DNA from: Oscillospiraceae bacterium
Lineage (GTDB): Bacteria > Bacillota > Clostridia > Oscillospirales > Oscillospiraceae
DNA: 7,667 bases
Assembly: GCA_017624645.1 (NCBI GenBank)
Contig: JAGAMQ010000043.1
Location: forward strand, 1-7,667
Direction: 5' to 3'
Of the stretch, positions 1-5,214 are shown one piece after another. Below the pieces are notes generated by a model, which was not told the origin of the DNA, did not search any database, and worked only from the letters and a program-made list of their open reading frames with translations. A program made the translations under genes and the position numbers. How positions within the stretch are numbered: the stretch's first letter is position 1; each line of letters opens with the position of its first letter.

Positions 1-21
1 AGGGTTCGTATTTGCGCGTCA

Positions 22-96
22 TGGTGACCCGTACGGGAATCGAACCCATGTTACCGCCGTGAAAGGGCGGTGTCTTAACCGCTTGACCAACGGGCC
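22..96 (-). tRNA. tRNA-Glu (anticodon TTC)
   Basis: Read on the minus strand the segment folds into a full cloverleaf. The 7-bp acceptor stem is GGCCCGT with ACGGGTC (one G-U pair), followed by discriminator A and an encoded CCA at 24-22. The anticodon stem is CCGCC/GGCGG around loop CTTTCAC, which puts anticodon TTC at 61-63. The T-arm is ATGGG-TTCGATT-CCCGT. It lies directly behind tRNA-Met with no spacer and should share its transcript. The 21 bases beyond its CCA, at the window edge, show no recognisable tRNA or terminator, so the end of the transcript is not visible. Confidence 0.96.
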
Positions 97-172
97 TGGT
101 AGCGGCGACCTGATTCGAACAGGTGACATACCGGGTATGAACCGGCTACTCTACCAACTGAGTTACGCCGCC
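97..172 (-). tRNA. tRNA-Met (anticodon CAT, elongator type)
   Basis: On the minus strand the acceptor stem GGCGGCG pairs with CGCCGCT (terminal G-U), followed by A and an encoded CCA. The anticodon stem is GCCGG/CCGGT with loop TTCATAC, placing CAT at 137-139. The T-arm is ACCTG-TTCGAAT-CAGGT. The anticodon stem lacks the three G-C pairs of initiator tRNA, and the acceptor sequence matches elongator Met rather than initiator. A CAT anticodon could also belong to the lysidine-modified tRNA-Ile2, but the loop context and acceptor favour Met. It is the first gene after the promoter at 217-245. Confidence 0.93.
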
Positions 173-216
173 ATATGTTGGCCAATGATCCCGGCACCGC
201 CGAAATCAGCTTTATT

Positions 217-245
217 ATTATATCCACTTGCCCGGGTTTTGTCAA
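217..245 (-). promoter_or_regulatory. Perfect-consensus sigma-A promoter for the tRNA pair
   Basis: On the minus strand there is TTGACA (245-240), a 17-base spacer and TATAAT (222-217), an exact match to both consensus hexamers at the optimal spacing. Transcription would start near 210 and enter tRNA-Met about 38 bases later. A promoter this strong fits stable-RNA genes. Confidence 0.9.
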
Positions 246-290
246 GAGAAAAGTCAGTATTTTTCAAGAAATTTTTGGCAAACTGTGGAT

Positions 291-307
291 AGGGGGGATG
301 AACATTG
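291..307 (+). promoter_or_regulatory. Ribosome site and TTG start of the PF06541 gene
   Basis: A purine-rich AGGGGGG at 291-297 lies 7 bases before the TTG at 305-307. The nearby ATG at 298 is in another frame and meets a stop after six codons. The protein family's N-terminal signature begins within ten residues of the TTG, so this non-ATG start is the best choice. I found no convincing promoter for this gene between 173 and 290. Confidence 0.65.
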
Positions 308-739
308 CAATTTCTTAAGAAATCCTTGCTGTTTTTTATTGGGGGAAGCGGTTATGTTGGGCTGGAACTGCTGTGGCGGCGCAGAAGCCACGGCAGTATG
401 TTTCTTGCCGGGGGGAGCTGTTTCCTCCTGCTGGGAAGGCTCTCCCGAAAGAAACTGCCCCTGCCGGTAAAGAGTGCGGCAGGGGCAGGGGTGATTACCG
501 GTGTGGAACTGCTGACTGGTCTTTTGTTCAACCGGGACTACAGTGTTTGGGATTACCGGCAGCTGCCCTTTAACTACCGGGGGCAAATCTGTTTGCCCTA
601 TACTTTGTTATGGGCGCCGCTTAGTTTGGGTGCCATGGCACTGTACCGGGTTATAGAGGGATGCGGAAAGAGAATTCCACGCCGTCGTCTGTGTTGCGGA
701 CCTGACATTCTCCCCGGTGCAGGGAAAGAATACTCTTGA
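305..739 (+). CDS. CmpB-like membrane protein, putative ABC-transporter type IV family (PF06541)
   Basis: 144-residue integral membrane protein of unknown biochemical function. The body matches the family called putative ABC-transporter type IV: an N-terminal segment with GGSGYVGLELLWR (13-25), SHGSMFLAGG (28-37), then AGAGVITGVELLTGLLFNRD (59-78) and the signature VWDY (81-84) leading to GQICLPYTLLW (93-103). Four hydrophobic segments are visible, at about 7-23, 31-45, 56-75 and 93-115. No ATP-binding partner is encoded in this window, so a transport role rests on the family name only. Residues after about 118 are charged and Cys/Pro-rich, and are encoded antisense to the last codons of the histidine kinase gene; they are not part of the recognisable family and may be a read-through tail. 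The start is TTG with a good Shine-Dalgarno sequence. Confidence 0.8.
   Translation: MQFLKKSLLFFIGGSGYVGLELLWRRRSHGSMFLAGGSCFLLLGRLSRKKLPLPVKSAAGAGVITGVELLTGLLFNRDYSVWDYRQLPFNYRGQICLPYTLLWAPLSLGAMALYRVIEGCGKRIPRRRLCCGPDILPGAGKEYS
455..488 (-). terminator. Candidate intrinsic terminator of the two-component operon, inside the PF06541 gene
   Basis: A perfect 12-bp GC-rich inverted repeat (455-466 with 477-488) encloses a 10-nt loop. On the minus strand the hairpin is followed directly by TTTCTTTC (454-447), a near-continuous U tract; on the plus strand no T run follows. It lies about 160 nt downstream of the histidine kinase stop codon, so it could end the regulator-kinase transcript while sitting in the coding part of the opposing gene. 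The weak points are the interrupted U tract and the long distance. Confidence 0.45.
581..598. other. Stem-loop within the PF06541 gene, just past the kinase stop
   Basis: GGGCAAA at 581-587 and TTTGCCC at 592-598 form a perfect 7-bp stem with a 4-nt loop. No clear T run follows on either strand, so it is not called a terminator. It encodes the family-conserved GQICLP stretch, so protein constraint may explain part of it. Confidence 0.4.
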
Positions 740-2468
740 CGATGGCAAGGCCAAGGCCTGTACCGCTGCGGTCCCGGGCGGTATCTGCCCGGTAAAAGCT
801 GTCAAAGACTTTGTTATGCTCCTCCGGGGAAAGAGGGGAACATTCATTTTCCACGGAGAAATGGGCGAAACCGCCTCGGCAGATAAGCTTTATGGTGATA
901 GTACCCTGAGCAGGAGTGTATTTTACGGCGTTGGTCAGCAGGTTGGAAAGAACCTGCTCCATGCGCTTTTCATCAGCGGACACGGGGAAATTCCCGGGAC
1001 ATACTGTGTTCACCTTCAGCTCCTTTGCTTCTATGGCGGGCTCCAGACGGGTAAGGATGTTTTTGCACAGCTGCATAAGGGAGAACTGCTGAACATTCAG
1101 ACTCACCTTGCCGGCTTCCAGCCGGGAAAGCTCCAGCATTTCCAGCACCATTTCGTCCATTCGCTGGGTCTCCTGCCGGATGATGTCCAGATACTGTTCT
1201 TCTTTTCCCTGGGCAATGCCCGCCTGCAGTCCCTCGGCATAGCTGTGGATCACCGCAATGGGGGTCTTCAGTTCGTGGGCAACGGCGCTGACCAGCTTTT
1301 TCCGGTTTTGTTCTGCGTCCTTGGCGTAGTCTAAGGCGGTCTGCAGCCGCTGACATTCGTTTTTGGCTTCGTGGCGCTCCTGCTGGGCGGTATGGAAATG
1401 ATGGGATAATTCCTGTAGTTCGGCAATGGGGGAGTTGGCAAAATCCGAAAGCTCTGTCCGGTCCATATGGAAGCTGCGGTTGATGACCCAAAAAGGCTCC
1501 CAAAGGTCCTGCTTTAATCGCTTCCGCAGGCGGATCAGGCATACCGCCAGCAAAATGCCGCTGACAAGGTACACAGGCCACAGCCGCTGTACCGCGTACA
1601 GGAAGGGACTGCAATGCACCACCGCCCGGGTGATAAACTCCGTATTGGAGCCCAGGGAAGTAATGACGGTGCTGAAAAAATTGTGACTTGCCTCGATGCG
1701 CTGATCCAAAAGCAGGGCAGGACTTTCGTAGTATTTGCCCTGATAAAGAAAACCCGAGCCGGGATCATAGTTAAAGCCCAGGGTTTCTTCCACATAGAGC
1801 GCAACATCAATGGCTTGCTCCGGGTTTTCGTAATAGACTGTGCCGTTTTCCGAGATCAGCTTTTTTGGGAAAAACCGGGCGCCCTCCGAAGAACCCTCAA
1901 AACGCATCCGGGTCCAAAGGGAGAAGTGATCTCCTCCGGGGAAGGTGTCGATCAGCCGGCTGGCAGCTTCTTTCCCATCAGGCAGGGTGGAAAAGTCGAT
2001 GTAGCCGTATTCTTTTGGGTTCTTACCGGCCGTTGTCTGCCAATAGGGGAAAGCCAGATATTTTCCTCCGGAGGTGAGCAGGGGATTGCCCTGGTGGTCA
2101 TAGAAGCCGAAGGCGGCCTGGTAGCCATATACATAGTCCCATTTCCCCCAGAACCAGTCGTCAGAGCTGATGGAAGAGGGCCTTTGGGGCAGAACGATGG
2201 GCAGCAGCGGTTCCGCGCGCAGAAAGGAAACACCCATGGACATCCGCTGAAGCATTTGGTATTCCGGATAGCCTGCCGGACCGTCTTCAAAGGGGACGCT
2301 GGCATATTGGCTCCACCGTTCCAGCCCTACCTCTAACTGCCGGGAAAAATCGTTGCCCACCGCCCAGGTCAGCACCGCCATGGAAAGGAGCCACAGGGTG
2401 AGGGAGGGCAGCACCAGAAACCGGGTCAGCCGCTGTTGCAGGGAAACGATTTTATTCTTCTTCTTCAT
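651..2468 (-). CDS. Membrane sensor histidine kinase of a two-component system
   Basis: 605-residue class I histidine kinase that should autophosphorylate and pass phosphate to the regulator encoded just upstream. N-terminal membrane segment at about 16-38; extracytoplasmic sensor at about 39-295, rich in aromatic residues, with a PAS/Cache-like GFYDHQGNPL at 121-130 but no family I can name; second membrane segment at about 297-313. A HAMP-like linker and coiled coil fill about 314-390. HisKA follows with AHELKTP and phospho-acceptor His398. The HATPase domain has N-box Asn509/Asn513, F-box FDSFYRAD (555-562) and glycine-rich GTGLGL (569-574). The G1 box reads ENECSP, lacking the usual Asp-x-Gly. 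The start ATG has GGAGGTG 7 bases upstream (2482-2476) and overlaps the regulator stop by 17 nt. The stimulus cannot be deduced. The 3' end overlaps the convergent PF06541 gene by 89 nt. Confidence 0.95.
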   Translation of the reverse strand: MKKKNKIVSLQQRLTRFLVLPSLTLWLLSMAVLTWAVGNDFSRQLEVGLERWSQYASVPFEDGPAGYPEYQMLQRMSMGVSFLRAEPLLPIVLPQRPSSISSDDWFWGKWDYVYGYQAAFGFYDHQGNPLLTSGGKYLAFPYWQTTAGKNPKEYGYIDFSTLPDGKEAASRLIDTFPGGDHFSLWTRMRFEGSSEGARFFPKKLISENGTVYYENPEQAIDVALYVEETLGFNYDPGSGFLYQGKYYESPALLLDQRIEASHNFFSTVITSLGSNTEFITRAVVHCSPFLYAVQRLWPVYLVSGILLAVCLIRLRKRLKQDLWEPFWVINRSFHMDRTELSDFANSPIAELQELSHHFHTAQQERHEAKNECQRLQTALDYAKDAEQNRKKLVSAVAHELKTPIAVIHSYAEGLQAGIAQGKEEQYLDIIRQETQRMDEMVLEMLELSRLEAGKVSLNVQQFSLMQLCKNILTRLEPAIEAKELKVNTVCPGNFPVSADEKRMEQVLSNLLTNAVKYTPAQGTITIKLICRGGFAHFSVENECSPLSPEEHNKVFDSFYRADTARDRSGTGLGLAIVKSILSLHRGECQVRNTDDGVEFSFRIPL

Positions 2469-3138
2469 TTTGCGGCACCTCCAAACGGTAGCCCGTCTTG
2501 ATGACGGTGCGGATGTAGCTTTGGGCAGAGCCCAGCTTGCTGCGCAGCCGGCGGATGTGGGTGTCTACAGCACGGGCATCTCCTTCGTAATCATAGCCCC
2601 AGCATTTGGCAAGGAGCTGATCCCGGGAAAGGACCTGTCCACGGTTTTGCATCAGCGTCGACAGAAGGGCGTATTCCTTGGGGGTCAGGGAAAGCTCCTG
2701 CTGTCCCACAAAGGCTTTTTGGGCAGACAGGGAGATCCCTAATGCACCGATGCGCAGGAGGTCATCCTCGCCGCCCCGGCTGCGCCGGATCAGGGCGGCA
2801 AGCTTGGCGCAGAGCACTGCCATGGAAAAGGGCTTGGGGATGTAGTCATCGGCGCCTAGTCCGTAGCCCCGGAGCATATCCTCCTCTTCTGCTAAGGCGG
2901 TGAGGAAAAGGATGGGGACGGTGCTTTCTTTGCGCAGGGCACGGCACACGGAAAAGCCGTCCATTCCCGGCATCATCACATCCAGCAAAATGCCGTCAAA
3001 GGATTCCTCCTGTGCTTTCTTAAGGGCACTGATGCCGTCGCTCACTGCCACCGGATCATGCCCCATGGCGGTGAAATAATCTGTCAGCACAGCTCGTAGC
3101 CGGGGCTCGTCCTCGGCGATGAGAATTTTGTATCCCAT
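2452..3138 (-). CDS. OmpR/PhoB-family response regulator
   Basis: 228-residue DNA-binding response regulator, cognate of the kinase that follows it. The receiver domain (1-118) has the metal-binding acidic pair Glu9-Asp10, phospho-acceptor Asp53 in LLDVMMP, the switch Thr80 and the conserved Lys102 in PKPF. The C-terminal winged helix (about 130-223) carries LTPKEYALL, RAVDTHIRRLRSKLG, the recognition-helix region, and the terminal hairpin VIKTGYRLE. All catalytic positions are intact, so it should be functional. The ATG is preceded by AAGGAGGG (3153-3146) at 7-base spacing. The C-terminal NEEEE codons overlap the kinase start, indicating coupled translation. Its probable promoter is at 3195-3223, back to back with that of the DUF4062 gene. 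Target genes are not evident; autoregulation or control of the divergent operon is possible but inferred only from position. Confidence 0.96.
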   Translation of the reverse strand: MGYKILIAEDEPRLRAVLTDYFTAMGHDPVAVSDGISALKKAQEESFDGILLDVMMPGMDGFSVCRALRKESTVPILFLTALAEEEDMLRGYGLGADDYIPKPFSMAVLCAKLAALIRRSRGGEDDLLRIGALGISLSAQKAFVGQQELSLTPKEYALLSTLMQNRGQVLSRDQLLAKCWGYDYEGDARAVDTHIRRLRSKLGSAQSYIRTVIKTGYRLEVPQNEEEE

Positions 3139-3194
3139 AATGCATCCCTCCTTCCGGTATCATCATGGCATGCATATGTGTACTTCCTGTGTCA

Positions 3195-3223
3195 ATCATA
3201 CCTGTTTTTTTACAAAAACACAA
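3195..3223 (-). promoter_or_regulatory. Predicted promoter of the regulator-kinase operon
   Basis: On the minus strand TTGTGT (3223-3218), a 17-base A/T-rich spacer and TATGAT (3200-3195) fit a sigma-A promoter: -10 five of six, -35 weaker at three of six. The start site would fall near 3188, giving a leader of about 50 bases before the regulator ATG. A weak -35 is common where an activator, often the regulator itself, assists. Confidence 0.5.
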
Positions 3224-3225
3224 GG

Positions 3226-3236
3226 GGGACGGTCCC
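3226..3236. repeat. Small GC palindrome resembling a clostridial REP-like GGGGACGGT motif
   Basis: GGGACGGTCCC is an 11-base symmetrical palindrome (GGGAC-G-GTCCC) embedded in CACAAGGGGGACGGTCCC. The context resembles short GGGGACGGTTC-type elements dispersed in many clostridial genomes, from my recollection only; just one copy is seen here. It lies between the two divergent -35 boxes, so it could equally be an operator. Confidence 0.3.
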
Positions 3237-3242
3237 TGATTC

Positions 3243-3252
3243 GGTTGCAACC
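3243..3252. promoter_or_regulatory. Perfect 10-bp palindrome over the DUF4062 -35 box (operator candidate)
   Basis: GGTTGCAACC is its own reverse complement and contains the TTGCAA -35 hexamer of the rightward promoter. A dimeric protein bound here would block RNA polymerase. A 10-bp palindrome can arise by chance, so the call rests on its position. Confidence 0.35.
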
Positions 3253-3273
3253 CGGAGGTATATGGTGTATAAT
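3245..3273 (+). promoter_or_regulatory. Predicted promoter of the DUF4062-phosphatase-LarA operon
   Basis: TTGCAA (3245-3250), 17-base spacer and a perfect TATAAT (3268-3273). The start site would be near 3280, leaving a short leader of about 24 bases that contains AGGGAG at 3291-3296, 7 bases before the ATG at 3304. The strong -10 suggests good expression unless repressed. Confidence 0.75.
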
Positions 3274-3303
3274 ACAAACAAAGAAAGGGAAGGGAGTCGT
3301 ACC

Positions 3304-4329
3304 ATGCCGGAGAAAAAGATATATACCGCATTTATCTCCTCTGCCTTTGAGAGCCTGCGGGAGGAACGGGATGAGGTGATCCGCTGCTTATTGGATCTTC
3401 GGGTGCTGCCTATTGGACAGGAGCATTTTACAGTGACGGATTTCCCGGCGATCCAGGGGTTTATCGATGAATCGGATTACTTTATCCTGCTTTTGGGCGG
3501 GCGCTACGGCACCATAGACCGGGAAACGGGACTTTCCTGGACGGAACGGGAATACCGCTATGCTGTGGAAAAAAATAAACCCGTGCTGGCACTGATCTGT
3601 GAGGACTTGACACGGCTGCGTGGGGAGGCTCCGGATACCTGGACGGAGGATCAGCGACGGCAGGTAGAATTCTGCAACGAGCTGCGGCATTTTGCCCGGA
3701 CCGTGACCCAGGAATTTACCATTCACACCATCGTCACCCATTTCCTCAGTGGTGTGCCGGAAAACCGGTGCCCCGGCTGGGTCCGGGTGGTGCAGATGGA
3801 GGAAGCGGAGCGACTTGCATGGGAGGAGAAAAACCGTGCCTTCGATATCGGCGGCACATGGTATCACGTACATCTCAACGATAAGATCCGGGACTATATC
3901 CGCATAGGCACCGTGGAGGTCCGGCAGGACTTTGCACCGCAGACCTATGGTCAGCTTCGACTGGACGGAGAGAACTTTGGAGTGGAGGAGGTCAATCCCG
4001 ACGGTTCTCTGGTGGAGGATTGGGAACAGCACTCCCGGTTCTACGGAGACTATAAGCTGGAACCCGGCGGAAAGATATTTGGAATTTTCTTTGTGAAGCG
4101 TAATTTTGACACTGGTCATTTCGGTGGGCAGCAGGTCAGCGAGGGAGAAAAGCGGGGCATCCATGATTTTATGGTGCGTCCCGGGGACAAGCCTACGGAA
4201 AAGATCACCGGCGAATTTCACGATGAAGCGCCCTCTCAAAAGCATGGCAGGATCTATCTGTTCCGCAGCCGGGAGGAGCGGGATGCCTATGTTCTGAAAA
4301 AGCGCGGGGATGTATTGGAGGGAATATAA
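3304..4329 (+). CDS. DUF4062 protein with an unrecognised beta-rich C-terminal domain
   Basis: 341-residue soluble protein of unknown function. The N-terminal ~100 residues match DUF4062 (PF13271), a Rossmann-like domain known as the N-terminal module of some STAND/NLR-type ATPases: FISSAFESLREERDEV (10-25), GGRYG (65-69), and SWTEREYRYAVEKNKPVLAL (78-97). The Glu81/Glu83 region resembles where TIR and nucleoside deoxyribosyltransferase enzymes place a catalytic Glu, but activity is inferred only. Residues 100-180 are mostly helical and charged. From 183 the pattern changes to short alternating strands opening with GGTWYHVHL, a lipocalin-like GxW start, to about 321; I cannot name this domain. 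No NACHT ATPase or membrane segment is present. An in-frame ATG at 3262 overlaps the -10 box, so the ATG at 3304 with AGGGAG upstream is chosen. The stop lies 2 nt before the phosphatase start. Confidence 0.88.
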   Translation: MPEKKIYTAFISSAFESLREERDEVIRCLLDLRVLPIGQEHFTVTDFPAIQGFIDESDYFILLLGGRYGTIDRETGLSWTEREYRYAVEKNKPVLALICEDLTRLRGEAPDTWTEDQRRQVEFCNELRHFARTVTQEFTIHTIVTHFLSGVPENRCPGWVRVVQMEEAERLAWEEKNRAFDIGGTWYHVHLNDKIRDYIRIGTVEVRQDFAPQTYGQLRLDGENFGVEEVNPDGSLVEDWEQHSRFYGDYKLEPGGKIFGIFFVKRNFDTGHFGGQQVSEGEKRGIHDFMVRPGDKPTEKITGEFHDEAPSQKHGRIYLFRSREERDAYVLKKRGDVLEGI

Positions 4330-4331
4330 GT

Positions 4332-5102
4332 ATGGATTATCAGGCAATTATCGATATGGTAAAAGAGGCGGGGCAGTTCGTTTTTGACAAAGGCCTGCGT
4401 CAAAGCGTGGATATGAAGGGCGCGGCGGACTTTGTCACGGCGGTGGACCTGAAGATCAGCAGCTTCGTAAAGGAGCGGTTGCAGGTGCTGACCCCGGACG
4501 TTGGCTTTATGAGCGAGGAGGAGGAAGGGGACATCGCCCCCCGCCGCTGGATCCTCGATCCCATAGACGGTACTACCAACCTGGTGTATGATTACAATTT
4601 CAGCAGTGTTTCTTTGGCGTATTTTGACGGCGAAGCGGTGCAGTTTGGTGTGATCTACAATCCCTACAACGGCGATCTGTTCGTCGCCCACCGTGGTCAG
4701 GGCGTGACCCTCAACGGACAGAGGCTGCCCAAGGCACAGGATCGGGAGCTGAAGGACTGCCTTGTGGAATTCGGTGCAGGTTCCACCAAAAAACAGTTTA
4801 CCGACGAAAGCTTCCTGCTGGGAAGAGAGGTGTTCCGTTCCTGCCTGGATCTGCGCCGGGGATGCTCCAGCGCCTTGGCAGTTGCCTATGTGGCGGCAGG
4901 CAGGTTGAACGGCTATTTTGAGCGCTCCATCAAGCCTTGGGACTATGCGGCGGCTTATCTGATGCTGGAGGAGTGCGGCGGCATTGCCAGCGACTGGCAG
5001 GGCAATCCCATACAGTTTGAAAGGCCCACCAGCTTTGTGTGCGGCACACCCAAGGTGTATGGATTTCTGCGAGAAACCATCGATACCTACGCACAAAAAT
5101 AA
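4332..5102 (+). CDS. Inositol-monophosphatase-family phosphatase
   Basis: 256-residue Mg2+-dependent, Li+-sensitive-type phosphomonoesterase (SuhB/IMPase fold), normal length for the family. Metal-site motifs are intact: Glu62-Glu63 in MSEEEE, Asp76 and Asp79 in WILDPIDGTTN (73-83), and Asp204 in KPWDYAAAYLMLEECGG (201-217). The early GAADFVTAVD (30-39) is also typical. The family hydrolyses inositol monophosphate, related sugar or polyol phosphates, or 3'-phosphoadenosine phosphates; sequence alone does not decide. After DGTTN the residues are LVYDY rather than the common FVHG, which may affect substrate choice. The ATG is 2 nt after the DUF4062 stop, and its GGAGGG (4317-4322) lies inside that gene, so translation is probably coupled. 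The cytoplasm is the expected location, since there is no signal peptide or membrane segment. Confidence 0.94.
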   Translation: MDYQAIIDMVKEAGQFVFDKGLRQSVDMKGAADFVTAVDLKISSFVKERLQVLTPDVGFMSEEEEGDIAPRRWILDPIDGTTNLVYDYNFSSVSLAYFDGEAVQFGVIYNPYNGDLFVAHRGQGVTLNGQRLPKAQDRELKDCLVEFGAGSTKKQFTDESFLLGREVFRSCLDLRRGCSSALAVAYVAAGRLNGYFERSIKPWDYAAAYLMLEECGGIASDWQGNPIQFERPTSFVCGTPKVYGFLRETIDTYAQK

Positions 5103-5115
5103 AGGAAGCGATAGG

Positions 5116-5199
5116 ATGAAATTACCATCGATATGGAAAAGGCCATCAGCCTTTTCTGCGCCCAGCATATCCGGGCTTACGGAAGCAACTGGAAACTAA
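5116..5199 (+). CDS. Possible 27-residue small ORF or leader between phosphatase and LarA gene
   Basis: ATG at 5116 is preceded by AAGGAAG (5102-5108) at 7-base spacing and runs to TAA at 5197-5199, just before the LarA ribosome site. The product (MKLPSIWKRP...) is not recognised. A second frame over the same bases, open from 5115 to a TGA at 5244-5246 with an ATG at 5133, reads more like natural protein (MEKAISLFCAQHIRAYG, then SNWKLIKEVF) but has a TAG directly before it and no ribosome site for its ATG. Either could be a decayed fragment of a once longer gene. The gap of 112 bases holds no clear terminator or promoter, so the operon probably continues through it. Confidence 0.25.
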   Translation: MKLPSIWKRPSAFSAPSISGLTEATGN

Positions 5200-5214
5200 T
5201 TAAGGAGGTTTTTT

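Noticed and set aside
630..641. Perfect palindrome GTGCCATGGCAC just past the kinase stop as a terminator
   Set aside because: A palindrome without a loop makes only a very short hairpin, and no T run follows on either strand.
1614..2336. Plus-strand reading frame of 240 codons opposite the kinase sensor region
   Set aside because: Shadow of the kinase gene; no ribosome site and no domain.
3190..3195. TTGACA on the minus strand as -35 box for the regulator
   Set aside because: No acceptable -10 hexamer lies 15-19 bases downstream; the TTGTGT-17-TATGAT pair just upstream fits better.
3178..3303. N-terminal extension of the DUF4062 protein (upstream in-frame starts at 3178 and 3262)
   Set aside because: The extension would cover the promoter -35 and -10 boxes, lacks ribosome sites, and the domain begins right after the ATG at 3304.
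3388..4347. Minus-strand reading frame of 319 codons opposite the DUF4062 gene
   Set aside because: The plus strand carries the conserved DUF4062 motifs, a promoter and a ribosome site; the minus-strand product has none of these.
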